A stretch of 64,000 nt of DNA from Microbispora amethystogenes (lineage in GTDB: Bacteria > Actinomycetota > Actinomycetes > Streptosporangiales > Streptosporangiaceae): assembly GCF_016863015.1 (NCBI RefSeq), contig NZ_BOOB01000038.1, positions 101,491 through 165,490 on the forward strand, given 5' to 3'. The notes below the pieces were generated by a model. That model was not told the DNA's origin and did no database searches. It worked only from the letters and a program-made list of their open reading frames with translations. Position numbers and translations under genes: made by a program. Position 1 is the stretch's first letter, and each line of letters starts with the position of its first letter. Of the stretch, positions 17,600 through 26,196 are shown piece by piece.

Positions 17600-19303
17600 A
17601 TGGCACGTGGCGGAACAGGCCCCCGGAACGGGATGCCTCCCGGGGTGCGCCCGCTGACCGTGGGCGACCCGGTGATCATCGGGGGCTACCTGCTCCTCGG
17701 CCGGCTCGGCGCCGGTGGCATGGGCGTGGTCTACCTCGCGGAACATCCGGGCGGCGGATACGTCGCGCTGAAGACGCCGCATCCGGTCCACCTGTCGGAC
17801 CCGACGCTGCGGGCGCGCTTCGCCGAGGAGGCGGAGTTCTCCCGGAGGGTGGCGCCGTTCTGCACCGCCGCCTTCGTCGAGGACGGCCTCGACGGCGACC
17901 GCCCCTACATCGTCACCGAGTACGTCCCCGGCCCCGCGCTCTCCCAGGTCGTCGCGGCGTACGGCCCGCTCACCCCCGACCTCGCGTACGGCGTGGCCCT
18001 CGGCGCGGCCGCCGCGCTGGCGGCGACCCACGAGGCGGGGCTGGTGCACCGGGACCTCAAGCCCGGCAACGTGCTGCTGTCCCCGCGCGGGCCGTTCGTC
18101 ATCGACTTCGGCATCGCCCGCGACCTCGACGTGGCGATGTCGCACACGCAGGCCGGGCAGATCATGGGCAGCCCGGGGTGGGTGGCCCCGGAACGGCTGC
18201 GGGGCCGTCCCGCGATCCCCGCGTCGGACGTCTTCTCCTGGGGGTGCCTGGTCGCGTTCGCGGCGACCGGGCTGCATCCGTTCGGCGCGGGCGACCCCGA
18301 GACGCTGACCCGGCGCATCCTGGTGGAGGAGCCGCGGATCTCGCCGGTGCCGGGGCCGCTGCGGGAGGACGTGGCGGCGGCGCTGCGGCGTGACCCCGCC
18401 GAACGCCCGGACGCCGCCCGGCTGCTGGCCTCCCTGCTCGCGGCGGGCGGCGTCCACACGACCGCCGATCCGCGGAGGGCGGTCGCCGCGGTGCTGGAGG
18501 AGATCTGGCAGCCCGTGGCCTACCCGGCGGACACCCGCGGAGGGGCCGCCGTCGGCACTCAGGACGGCTGGCCGGAGGGGCACGGCGAGCACCCGCAGCC
18601 GGGCAGGGCGGCGCGGCGGCGGGCGGCCCGGTCAAAGGCACAGGCGCGGGCCCAGTCAAGGGAGCAGGCGAAGGCGCGGTCGGGGGCGCAGGCGTCCCAC
18701 GCGGGCTTCGCCGCGCTCGCGACCGTCACGATCGCCGCGGTGACGGTGGTCGCGGCGGGCACCGGCGCGGCCCGCATGGACCGTACGGCGGATCCGCCGC
18801 CGGCGCAGCCCGTGGTGATCCCCGGGGACGGCGCCACGCCGCCGCCGGATGTGCTCAGCACCTCCCGGCCGCCGGTGCGGCCCGTCAGCGCTCATCAGCC
18901 GAGGGCGACGGTTACGGCCACGCGTACGATGCCGCCGCCCGCGGCGGCGACCCCGGACGAGCAACGGGCCACGGCGGTGCCCTCTCCGCCGCCGGACGGC
19001 GGGGGCGTGCGACCTCCGCCGGAGGAGCACTGCGCGCCGGGACGGCACGGGGACTGTGATCCCGGGCGGCCCTCTCCGCCGGAACAGCCCAGCTCTCCGC
19101 CGCCGTCGCCGGAGATCACCACCGAGCCGCAGTGGGGTGACGGGGAGTCGCCCCAGCCGAGCTCGGGCCCGCCGTCGGAGAGCCAGCCACAGGCCGGTCA
19201 GCCACAGGCCGGTCAACCCCAGGCAGGTCAAACCCAGGCAGGTCAAACCCAGGCAGGTCAGCCGCCGGGGGTCGTCGCCACCCCCGCGCCGTCCTGGCCC
19301 TGA
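17600..19303 (+). CDS. Transmembrane Ser/Thr protein kinase (Hanks type)
   Basis: Eukaryotic-like kinase, 567 aa. Kinase domain about 25-285: glycine loop GRLGAGGMG (34-42), Lys58 in VALK, HRDLKPGN with Asp152, DFG-type IDFGIA with Asp169, and the GSPGWVAPE activation segment. A basic Ala/Gln-rich juxtamembrane stretch leads to one membrane helix (about 375-400) and an extracellular Pro/Ser-rich tail of about 165 residues. The tail has no PASTA domains and ends in five GQPQA-type repeats. ATG 17600 is chosen for the GAGGGAG ribosome site. It may sense the cell wall; targets unknown. Confidence 0.92.
   Translation: MARGGTGPRNGMPPGVRPLTVGDPVIIGGYLLLGRLGAGGMGVVYLAEHPGGGYVALKTPHPVHLSDPTLRARFAEEAEFSRRVAPFCTAAFVEDGLDGDRPYIVTEYVPGPALSQVVAAYGPLTPDLAYGVALGAAAALAATHEAGLVHRDLKPGNVLLSPRGPFVIDFGIARDLDVAMSHTQAGQIMGSPGWVAPERLRGRPAIPASDVFSWGCLVAFAATGLHPFGAGDPETLTRRILVEEPRISPVPGPLREDVAAALRRDPAERPDAARLLASLLAAGGVHTTADPRRAVAAVLEEIWQPVAYPADTRGGAAVGTQDGWPEGHGEHPQPGRAARRRAARSKAQARAQSREQAKARSGAQASHAGFAALATVTIAAVTVVAAGTGAARMDRTADPPPAQPVVIPGDGATPPPDVLSTSRPPVRPVSAHQPRATVTATRTMPPPAAATPDEQRATAVPSPPPDGGGVRPPPEEHCAPGRHGDCDPGRPSPPEQPSSPPPSPEITTEPQWGDGESPQPSSGPPSESQPQAGQPQAGQPQAGQTQAGQTQAGQPPGVVATPAPSWP
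19184..19258 (+). repeat. 15-bp tandem repeat, five copies
   Basis: Five consecutive 15-nt units (from 19184, 19199, 19214, 19229, 19244) encode Q-P/T-Q-A-G five times in the extracellular tail of the kinase. The last three units are nearly identical at DNA level, which suggests recent slippage. Confidence 0.9.
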
Positions 19304-19339
19304 GGCCGTCCACTTCCTGGGACGGCGTCGTGAGCAGGC

Positions 19340-19373
19340 GCGTCCATGCCCCATGCTTTGGGGTCATGGACGC
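19340..19373 (+). promoter_or_regulatory. Hairpin enclosing the start codon of the ABC ATPase gene
   Basis: Outer arms GCGTCCATG (19340-19348) and CATGGACGC (19365-19373), plus inner CCCC/GGGG (19349-19352, 19360-19363), make a 13-bp stem with a 7-nt loop and one bulged T. The ATG at 19366 is inside the 3' arm. It sits 36 bp after the kinase stop, so it could block translation, or act as a terminator without a U-tract. Confidence 0.5.
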
Positions 19374-20166
19374 AGCTCTCGAACTCGACGACGTGACCGT
19401 CCGCGTGGTCGGCCGGACCCTGGTGGCCGGCGCCGACTGGCGGGTGGAGCACGGTCAGCACTGGGTGATCCTCGGGCCCAACGGCGCGGGGAAGACCACG
19501 ATGCTCTCGGTGGCCGCGGCCGTACGGCACCCGACCTCCGGGACGGCGACGGTGCTCGGGCGGCGGCTCGGCCGCACCGACCTGCGGGAGCTGCGGCGCA
19601 GCATCGGCCTCGTCGCGGCCAGCCAGCGGCTGGTGGACGAGGCGCTGCTGGAGGAGGAGGGCGCGACGGCGCTCACCGTCGTCCTCACCGGGCACACGGG
19701 GACGAGCGCGCCGCTGTGGGACCGGTACGGCGACGAGGAGCGCGAGCGGGCCCACCGCCTGCTGTCCGACCTCGGCTGCAAGGACCTCGCCGACCGGAGG
19801 TTCCGGGTGTGCTCCCAGGGCGAGCGGGCCCGCGTGCGCGTCGCCCGGGCGCTGATGGCCGACCCCGCGATCCTGCTGCTGGACGAGCCCTTCGCGGGCC
19901 TCGACCTGCCGGCCAGGGAGGACCTGATCGAGGCGCTGGAGGACCTGGCGCGGGCCCGTCAGGCCCTCACCACGGTGATGGTCACCCACCACCTGGAGGA
20001 GGTGCCCGCCACCACCACGCACGCGCTGCTGATGCGGGACGCCCGGATCCTGGCCGCCGGTCCGGTCGGGGAGGTGCTCACCGAGGCCCACCTGTCCGAG
20101 TGCTTCGGACGGCGGCTGCGCATCGACTCCCTGGACGGCCGCTGGTACGCCCGCGCGCCGCGCTGA
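19366..20166 (+). CDS. Stand-alone ABC ATPase
   Basis: ATP-binding protein of 266 aa: Walker A GPNGAGKT at 37-44, signature CSQGERARVRVARAL, Walker B ILLLDEPFAGLD, and a switch His in MVTHHLEEV. It resembles the iron/metal-type ATPases and ModF-like proteins more than exporters. No permease or binding protein is adjacent, so partners must be encoded elsewhere. ATG 19366 gives the usual N-terminus of the family; GTG 19330 would add 12 residues. The chosen start codon is in a strong hairpin. Confidence 0.85.
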   Translation: MDAALELDDVTVRVVGRTLVAGADWRVEHGQHWVILGPNGAGKTTMLSVAAAVRHPTSGTATVLGRRLGRTDLRELRRSIGLVAASQRLVDEALLEEEGATALTVVLTGHTGTSAPLWDRYGDEERERAHRLLSDLGCKDLADRRFRVCSQGERARVRVARALMADPAILLLDEPFAGLDLPAREDLIEALEDLARARQALTTVMVTHHLEEVPATTTHALLMRDARILAAGPVGEVLTEAHLSECFGRRLRIDSLDGRWYARAPR

Positions 20167-20267
20167 GCCGGGTGGGCGGGCCCAGTCGTCAGCGCCGTCG
20201 TGGGCGCCGGCTGTGGGGCAGGCTGTGGGGTCGGGCCCGCCGCGGCTCCTGCTCCCGCCCGTACGGG

Positions 20268-20291
20268 CCCTCGCGAGAGTGCTCGTACGGG
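20268..20291. terminator. Possible bidirectional terminator hairpin
   Basis: CCCGTAC (20268-20274) and GTACGGG (20285-20291) with a 10-nt GC-rich spacer, between the convergent ABC ATPase and aceA genes. There is no U-tract, which is common in actinobacteria. Shorter alternative folds exist in this GC-rich gap. Confidence 0.3.
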
Positions 20292-20357
20292 AGGTGGGCG
20301 CGGAGTCCGCGGCGGGCCCCGGCTGTCGCCCGGTCGCGGGGCGATGGGCCCGCCGGG

Positions 20358-21650
20358 TCAGCGGGTCGCGGCGAACTGCGCCTCCTCCGTGGAGCCCTTC
20401 AGGGCCGTGGTGGAGGAGTCCGGCGCGATGGCCGTGCTGACCAGGTCGAAGTAGCCGGTGCCGACCTCCCGCTGGTGGCGGGTGGCGGTGTAGCCGCGGC
20501 GCTCGGCGGCGAACTCCGCCTCCTGCAGCCCCACGTACGCCGTCATGCCCTCATCGGCGTAGCCGCGGGCGAGGTCGAACATCGAGTAGTTCAATGAGTG
20601 GAAGCCGGCCAGGGTGATGAACTGGAACTTGTATCCCATGTGCCCCAGCTCGCGCTGGAACTTGGCGATCGTCGCGTCGTCCAGGTGCGCCCGCCAGTTG
20701 AACGACGGCGAGCAGTTGTAGGCCAGCATCTGGTCGGGGTGCTCCCGCTTGATCGCCTCGGCGAACTCGCGCGCCACGTCGAGGTCCGGGGTGGAGGTCT
20801 CCATCCACAGAAGGTCGGCGTACGGCGCGTAGGCGAGGCCGCGGGCGACGCAGGCGTCGACCCCGTTGCGGACCCGGTAGTAGCCCTCGGCCGTGCGGTC
20901 GCCGGTCGTGAAGGCGTGGTCGCGGGGGTCCACGTCGCTGGTCAGGAGCGTCGCGGCCTGGGCGTCGGTCCGCGCGATGACCAGAGTGGGGACGCCCGCC
21001 ACGTCGGCCGCGAGACGGGCCGCGTTGAGGGTCTTGACGTGCTGGCCGGTCGGGACGAGCACCTTCCCGCCGAGGTGGCCGCACTTCTTCTCTGAGGCGA
21101 GCTGGTCCTCCCAGTGCACGCCCGCGGCGCCCGCCTCGATCATGGCCTTCATCAGCTCGAACGCGTTGAGCACGCCGCCGAACCCGGCCTCGGCGTCGGC
21201 CACGATGGGCGCGAGCCAGTGCGGCGCGTTCTCCTCGCCCTCCGCCCAGGAGATCTGGTCGGCCCGCAGCAGCGCGTTGTTGATCCGGCGGACCACGGCG
21301 GGGACCGAGTTGGCCGGGTAGAGGCTCTGGTCGGGGTAGGTGTGACCGCTCAGGTTGGCGTCGGCCGCCACCTGCCAGCCCGACAGGTAGACGGCCTTGA
21401 GACCCGCCCTCACCTGCTGGACCGCCTGGTTGCCGGTCAGCGCGCCGAGCGCGTGGACGTAGTCCTCGCTGTGGAGCAGGCTCCACAGGCGCTCCGCGCC
21501 GAGCCGGGCCAGCGTGTGCTCCTCCCGCACCGAGCCGCGCAGGCGGACGACGTCCTCGGCGGAGTAGGTCCGCCGGACGTCCCGCCATCGCGGGTCGGTG
21601 TCCCATTCGTGCTGTAGCCGCTGGGCGGCTGCGGTGAGCCGATCGGACAT
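20358..21650 (-). CDS. aceA: Isocitrate lyase
   Basis: Glyoxylate-cycle enzyme that splits isocitrate into glyoxylate and succinate, 430 aa, full length. The catalytic loop [10 protein letters not shown] is present, as are VHWEDQ, the VIARTDA strand and the YNCSPSFNW active-site stretch. ATG 21650 has a good ribosome site (AAGGGAGTG). It allows growth on acetate or fatty acids. It is divergent from a RamB-type regulator, and the 244-bp gap has inverted GCAAG/CTTGC repeats, so acetate- or propionate-linked control is likely. Confidence 0.97.
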   Translation of the reverse strand: MSDRLTAAAQRLQHEWDTDPRWRDVRRTYSAEDVVRLRGSVREEHTLARLGAERLWSLLHSEDYVHALGALTGNQAVQQVRAGLKAVYLSGWQVAADANLSGHTYPDQSLYPANSVPAVVRRINNALLRADQISWAEGEENAPHWLAPIVADAEAGFGGVLNAFELMKAMIEAGAAGVHWEDQLASEKKCGHLGGKVLVPTGQHVKTLNAARLAADVAGVPTLVIARTDAQAATLLTSDVDPRDHAFTTGDRTAEGYYRVRNGVDACVARGLAYAPYADLLWMETSTPDLDVAREFAEAIKREHPDQMLAYNCSPSFNWRAHLDDATIAKFQRELGHMGYKFQFITLAGFHSLNYSMFDLARGYADEGMTAYVGLQEAEFAAERRGYTATRHQREVGTGYFDLVSTAIAPDSSTTALKGSTEEAQFAATR

Positions 21651-21727
21651 CCCGTTCACTCCCTTGTTGCGTACTTCGTCGTCACCTGGGGCTTGCTTCC
21701 GAGTTTGTGTCGATATCAAGAGACCAG

Positions 21728-21810
21728 GCAAGGCGACTTGCGCCGAAAGAGTGAGAATTTTTCTTCCTATGATGAAACTGATGAGTATTCTCTTGCGAAG
21801 AAGTGGCAAG
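21728..21810. promoter_or_regulatory. Paired GCAAG/CTTGC inverted repeats, candidate RamB operators
   Basis: GCAAG-N4-CTTGC at 21728-21741 and CTTGC-N9-GCAAG at 21792-21810 lie in the aceA-ramB gap, 78-160 bp upstream of aceA and 84-167 bp before ramB. The sequence around them is clearly more AT-rich than the rest of the window. RamB of Corynebacterium binds a motif centred on TTTGCAAA; the resemblance is partial, so assignment is inference. Confidence 0.5.
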
Positions 21811-21867
21811 TTTTCCGTATGGACTAGACCAATCCAGCCGCGCAAGATCGCCTAGTTGTGGAAGAAT

Positions 21868-21888
21868 CGCGGATTTTCCGCGTAGGAT
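21868..21888 (+). promoter_or_regulatory. ramB promoter: inverted repeat and TAGGAT -10 of a leaderless start
   Basis: CGCGGA-TTT-TCCGCG (21868-21882) abuts TAGGAT (21883-21888), which stands 6 nt before the ATG at 21895. The spacing fits a leaderless transcript. A repressor bound to the palindrome would cover the promoter, suggesting autoregulation. Confidence 0.5.
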
Positions 21889-21894
21889 CTGGGC

Positions 21895-23367
21895 ATGACC
21901 TCCGTCCTGGGCGAAGAACCGCTGTCTTTGACGCAGGAGCTCGATCTGCTGGCCTTCGGCCAGCGGCTCAGGCACCTGCGCAAGCAGCGCGGCCTGACGC
22001 TCTCCGAGCTCGGCGACCGCGTCGGCCGCGCGCCCAGCCAGCTGTCCCTGCTGGAGAACGGCAGGCGCGAGCCGAAGCTGTCCCTGCTGAAGTCGCTCGC
22101 CGCCGCGCTCGGCGTACCGGTGGAGGAACTGCTGCGCAGGCAGGCGCCGAACCGGCGGGCGCAGCTGGAGATCGCCCTGGAGGAGGCCCAGCGCGACCCG
22201 CTGTACGCGAGCCTCGGGCTGAGCCGGCTCAAGGTCTCCGCGCGGGTGCCCAACGACGTGCTGGAGCACATCCTCGGCCTGTACGAGGAGCTGCGGGCCC
22301 GGGAGGCGAAGGGCACGGCGACGCCGGAGGAGGCGCGGGCGGCCAACGCCGAGCTACGGCGCATGCAGCGGGAGCTGGGCAACTACTTCGAGGAGATCGA
22401 GAAGGCCGCCGCCGACGCGCTGACGGCGGTGGGCTACCGCACCGGCGCGTTGTCCGAGAGCACCGTGCAGGCGCTGGTGTCCCACTTCGGGTTCACCGTG
22501 CACTCCGCGCCCGACCTGCCGAGGTCGGCCCGTTCGGTGACCGACCTGCGCAACCGCCGCATCTACGTCAAACGCCAGCAGCTCGGCATGCACACGCCCC
22601 GGACCGTGCTGCTGCAGACGCTCGGTCACATCGCGCTCCAGCACCACAAGCCGCGCGACTTCGCCGACTTCCTGCGCCAGCGGGTGGAGGCCAACTACTT
22701 CGCCGCCGCCGTGCTCGTCCCCGAGACGGCGGCCGTGCCGTACCTGCGCGAGGCCAGGCAGGACCGCGCCCTGTCGGTCGAGGACCTGCGCGACGTCTTC
22801 GCGGTGTCCTACGAGATGGCCGCCCACCGGTTCACCAACCTCGCCACCCGCCATCTCGACCTCGTCTGCCACTTCGTGCGCAACGACGCCGGAGGGATCA
22901 TCTACAAGGCGTACGAGAACGACGGCATCGTCTTCCCCGCCGACGAGCAGGGGGCGATCGAGGGCCAGCGGCTGTGCCAGCAGTGGTCGGGCCGCCAGGT
23001 GTTCCACTCGCCCGACCGGTTCTCGCTGTACTACCAGTATTCCGACTCGCCCACCGGCACGTACTTCTGCGTCGCCCACGTGGACCCGTCGCAGGAGAAG
23101 GACTTCGCCATCACGCTCGGCGTGCCGTACCGGGAGTCGCGGTGGTTCCGCGGCCGGGAGACCACCCACCGGACCAGGTCGAACTGCCCCACCGGCGAGT
23201 GCTGCCGCCGCCCGCCCGCCGAGCTGGCGCAGCGCTGGGAGGGGTACGCCTGGCCCTCGGCCCGCGCCAACTCCCACGTGCTGGCCGCCCTGCCGCCGGG
23301 GTCGTTCCCCGGCGTCGACGAGGCCGACGTGTACGCGTTCCTCGAACGCCACGCCACCCAGACCTGA
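21895..23367 (+). CDS. ramB: RamB-like XRE-family regulator with IrrE-like domain
   Basis: Transcription factor of 490 aa: XRE helix-turn-helix at about 20-75 (LRHLRKQRGLTLSELGDRV), a middle ImmA/IrrE-like region, and a C-terminal short-chain-fatty-acyl-regulator domain. The metallopeptidase HExxH is replaced by LQTLGHIALQH, so peptidase activity is not expected. In Corynebacterium RamB represses acetate genes including aceA, and here the gene directly faces aceA. The C-terminal Cys pattern (CPTGECC) may bind metal or acyl-CoA (inference). Confidence 0.92.
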   Translation: MTSVLGEEPLSLTQELDLLAFGQRLRHLRKQRGLTLSELGDRVGRAPSQLSLLENGRREPKLSLLKSLAAALGVPVEELLRRQAPNRRAQLEIALEEAQRDPLYASLGLSRLKVSARVPNDVLEHILGLYEELRAREAKGTATPEEARAANAELRRMQRELGNYFEEIEKAAADALTAVGYRTGALSESTVQALVSHFGFTVHSAPDLPRSARSVTDLRNRRIYVKRQQLGMHTPRTVLLQTLGHIALQHHKPRDFADFLRQRVEANYFAAAVLVPETAAVPYLREARQDRALSVEDLRDVFAVSYEMAAHRFTNLATRHLDLVCHFVRNDAGGIIYKAYENDGIVFPADEQGAIEGQRLCQQWSGRQVFHSPDRFSLYYQYSDSPTGTYFCVAHVDPSQEKDFAITLGVPYRESRWFRGRETTHRTRSNCPTGECCRRPPAELAQRWEGYAWPSARANSHVLAALPPGSFPGVDEADVYAFLERHATQT

Positions 23368-23384
23368 GCCCGTACGCCACACAG

Positions 23385-24185
23385 ATGACCACGGACGGAG
23401 AACTGGCCCTCACGGCGGCTCAGGCGGGAGCGGCCGTCGTGCGCGCCATGTACGGGACGTCGCTGACGCGCTTCGACAAGGGCGGGGACGACTTCGCGAC
23501 GGCGGCGGACGTCGAGGCGGAGAAGGCGATCCTCGACGTCCTGCGCGGCGCCCGGCCGTACGACGGCGTGGTCGGCGAGGAGAGCGGACGCACCGGCCCG
23601 CACGGCGCGGAGCGCGTCTGGCTGGTCGATCCCCTCTGCGGCACGCTGAACTACGCCGCCCGGAGCATGCTGGTCGCGGTGAACGTCGCCCTGCGCGCGG
23701 GATCGGAGGTGACGGCGGCGGCCTCGGCGGACCCGTTCGCCGGCGAGGTGTTCTGGACGGACGGCGTCGACGCCTACGCCCGCCGCGACGGCGAGGACCA
23801 GCGGCTCACGCCGTCGTCCGGCTCACGGCTGGTGGACGTCAACCTCGATCCGCCGTTCCCGAACGCTCCGGACTTCCGGGCGGCCCGGCTGCTCGCCGAC
23901 GCCGGGTTCGCCGGGCGTTTCCGCCCGCGCGTCGTCTCCACCACGCTGGCGGTGGCGTGGGTCGCGGCCGGCCGGAGGGCCGCGTACGTCACCGACGGCC
24001 ACCTGCGCGACAGCGTGCACTTCGCCGCGGGGATCGCATTGTGCCGGGCCGCCGGGTGTGTGGTGACCGGTTTGCACGGTCAGCCGCCGCACACCGGGGC
24101 AGGCGGGCTCGTCGTGGCGGCCGACCGGGAGACGCACGCGGCGTTGCTGGAGATCATCGGCAGGCAGGCCTCCCGGGAGCGGTAG
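23385..24185 (+). CDS. Inositol monophosphatase-like protein with altered metal motif
   Basis: IMPase-fold protein, 266 aa. The GEESG motif is normal, but the signature DPxDGTxN reads DPLCGTLNY: the second metal-binding Asp is Cys. The third motif WDxAAG is RDSVHFAAG, keeping Asp but not Trp. It may be a phosphatase with changed metal use or a non-catalytic relative. It starts 17 bp after ramB on the same strand and may be co-transcribed. No strong ribosome site is seen at ATG 23385. Confidence 0.8.
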   Translation: MTTDGELALTAAQAGAAVVRAMYGTSLTRFDKGGDDFATAADVEAEKAILDVLRGARPYDGVVGEESGRTGPHGAERVWLVDPLCGTLNYAARSMLVAVNVALRAGSEVTAAASADPFAGEVFWTDGVDAYARRDGEDQRLTPSSGSRLVDVNLDPPFPNAPDFRAARLLADAGFAGRFRPRVVSTTLAVAWVAAGRRAAYVTDGHLRDSVHFAAGIALCRAAGCVVTGLHGQPPHTGAGGLVVAADRETHAALLEIIGRQASRER

Positions 24186-24213
24186 TGAGAGCCCCAAGGC
24201 CGACCCGCCGGGG

Positions 24214-24813
24214 TCAGCCCCGGACGGCGGCGCGGACGAACTCCATCAGGTGCCCGCGCAGCGCCTCGCGGCCCTCGGGGGTCGTCGCGTCCTCGCCAGC
24301 CGTGATCCTCGCGAGCTGTGGCATGGCGCTCGGCCACATGGCCATGCCGATGAGCGTGAACAGCGTGCGGGCCATCGCCGCGTCGGGCTCCCGGCCGAGC
24401 CCCGCGGCCAGGGAGACGGTCTTCGAGTGGCACTTGTCCACCCGGCGCTCCTGGCCGGGGAGCAGGGCGTCCTCGCTCCGGTAGTGCAGCGCCTCCCACA
24501 TCATCAGCCGTACGACGTCGGGGTGGGCGGCGTAGTAGTCGAACAGCCTGCTCACGTAGTCGGCGGGGTCGTCGCCGGGCATCGCGACGGCCTCGGTCGC
24601 CTCGTCCAGCGCCGCCGCGACGACGGTGTCGAACAGCTTCTCCTTGCTGCCGAAGTGACCGTAGATCCGCTCCTTGTTGACCCCCGCCCGATCGGCGATG
24701 CGGTCCACCCGGGCGCCCGCAACGCCGTACGCCGCGAACTCCGCGCGCGCGGCCTCCAGCAGGGCGGCCTTGGTGGTGGCGGTGGGGTCCTTGACGTCTT
24801 TGCGGGGCGGCAT
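24214..24813 (-). CDS. TetR-family repressor
   Basis: Regulator of 199 aa: N-terminal HTH (about 15-60; AARAEFAAYGVAGARVDRIADRAGVNKERIYGHFGSKEKL is the relevant region, ending in the family's YGHF..KE motif) and a ligand-binding C-terminal domain. ATG 24813 follows a GGAGGAAG ribosome site. Divergent from an MFS exporter across a 144-bp gap with two CCAAC/GGTTG palindromes. It very likely represses the exporter and itself and is released by the exported compound. Confidence 0.92.
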   Translation of the reverse strand: MPPRKDVKDPTATTKAALLEAARAEFAAYGVAGARVDRIADRAGVNKERIYGHFGSKEKLFDTVVAAALDEATEAVAMPGDDPADYVSRLFDYYAAHPDVVRLMMWEALHYRSEDALLPGQERRVDKCHSKTVSLAAGLGREPDAAMARTLFTLIGMAMWPSAMPQLARITAGEDATTPEGREALRGHLMEFVRAAVRG

Positions 24814-24908
24814 CGGCCTTCCTCCGTGTTCACGAGCGAGCGGGGGACTGACGGTTCGGGAGGTGACGGTTCTCGGGAGCCGACGCGCCCAGCATACCGA
24901 TCCGGCCA

Positions 24909-24950
24909 CCAACTGGTTGGTTGACATCCAACCGGTTGGTTGGCTACCTT
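24909..24950. promoter_or_regulatory. Two TetR-type palindromes overlapping a leaderless promoter
   Basis: CCAACTGGTTGG (24909-24920, one mismatch) and CCAACCGGTTGG (24928-24939, perfect) have centres 19 bp apart. TACCTT (24945-24950) lies 7 nt before the MFS ATG at 24958, the geometry of a leaderless -10. Bound repressor would block RNA polymerase. Confidence 0.65.
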
Positions 24951-24957
24951 CCCGGCC

Positions 24958-26163
24958 ATGAGCACATCGACGTCCGCCCTCCGTCCACCCGCTGCCGCCG
25001 ACGCGACCTACGCGCCGCCGCGCCGCACCGTGGCGGCGTTCGTACCGGCCGGGCTCCTCGCCACCGGGCACCTTTACGTCGTGATCCCCCTGCTGGCCCG
25101 GATGTCGGCCGAGTGGGGCGCCCCCGCCGCCGTCCTGACCTGGCTCGTCAGCGCGTTCGGCCTCGGCTACGCGGGCGGCTTCCTGCTCTTCGGCCCGCTG
25201 TCCGACCTGTACGGCAGGCGCCGCGTGATGACCTGGGGCATGGCGGCCACGGCGGTGACCACGGCGTCGGTCGCGCTGAGCCCCGGGCCGGGGGCGGCGC
25301 TCGCCCTGCGGGTGATCGAGGGCGTCACCACGGCCGTCTTCGCCCCCACCGCGTTCGCGTACATCGCCGAGCGCGTGGAGCCCCGCCGCCGGGCCGTGAC
25401 GATGACCTCCGTGGTCAGCGCGCTGTTCGCCTCGGCCGTGGTGGCCCAGCTCGCCGGCAAGGCCCTCGCCGACCTGCTCGGATGGCGGCCGGTCTTCCTG
25501 CTCGGCGGCGCGGCGTTCGCCGTCATGACCGTGGTGCTGCGGCGGGTGATGCTGCCCGACGCGGCCCGCGAGGCCGGAGGGAACCCCTACGCCGCCGTGC
25601 CGGTCCTGCTGCGCGACCCGCGCCTGGTGCTGATGTACGCCGCCACGCTGACGGTTCTCGGCGCGTTCGTCGCCCTCTACACCGCGTTGCAGCTGGAAGG
25701 CCCGGCGGGCATCGCCGGCGACCCCTCCGCGCTGCTGGCGCTGCGGGCCACCGCGCTCCCGGCGATCGCCGTCATCCCGTTCGTGACGCCGTACCTCACC
25801 CGGTTCCGCCCGGCGCGCCGGGCGGCGGTGATGCTCGGCGCCGCCGCGGTGATCGCACTCGTGGTCGGGGTGACCGCCCCCGGCGTCGCGGGGCTGGCGG
25901 TGCTGCTGGCCGCCTTCGCCTTCGCGATCGGAGTCACGGCCCCCGCCGTGATCGAGACCGTGGGTCTGCTCGCCGGTCCTGCTCGGGCCACCGCCGTCTC
26001 CCTGTTCACGTTCTTCCTGTTCACCGGGGCGAGCCTCGGCCCGGTCGCCGCCTCGGCCGCCGCGCCGTACGGCTTCGCCGCGCTCATGTGCGGCGTGGCG
26101 GGGGTGCTCGCGCTGGGAGGGGGGCTCGTCCTGATCGCGTCGCGGGGCCGCGGCATAAGGTGA
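24958..26163 (+). CDS. MFS exporter (DHA1 type)
   Basis: Twelve-helix major facilitator, 401 aa, of the drug/proton antiporter kind. The loop after helix 2 reads GPLSDLYGRRRVMTW, the MFS signature A motif. A small-molecule export role is likely, controlled by the divergent TetR gene. ATG 24958 is supported by a leaderless -10 at 24945-24950; there is no ribosome site. The gpgS gene begins close behind. Confidence 0.9.
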   Translation: MSTSTSALRPPAAADATYAPPRRTVAAFVPAGLLATGHLYVVIPLLARMSAEWGAPAAVLTWLVSAFGLGYAGGFLLFGPLSDLYGRRRVMTWGMAATAVTTASVALSPGPGAALALRVIEGVTTAVFAPTAFAYIAERVEPRRRAVTMTSVVSALFASAVVAQLAGKALADLLGWRPVFLLGGAAFAVMTVVLRRVMLPDAAREAGGNPYAAVPVLLRDPRLVLMYAATLTVLGAFVALYTALQLEGPAGIAGDPSALLALRATALPAIAVIPFVTPYLTRFRPARRAAVMLGAAAVIALVVGVTAPGVAGLAVLLAAFAFAIGVTAPAVIETVGLLAGPARATAVSLFTFFLFTGASLGPVAASAAAPYGFAALMCGVAGVLALGGGLVLIASRGRGIR

Positions 26164-26196
26164 GCCTTGTCGGATGTGGCGGACGGGGGAGGGCGC

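Noticed and set aside
20167..20357. Small genes in the gap between the ABC ATPase and aceA
   Set aside because: Short plus-strand frames here (for example 20200-20454) run into aceA antisense, are low-complexity and have no ribosome site.
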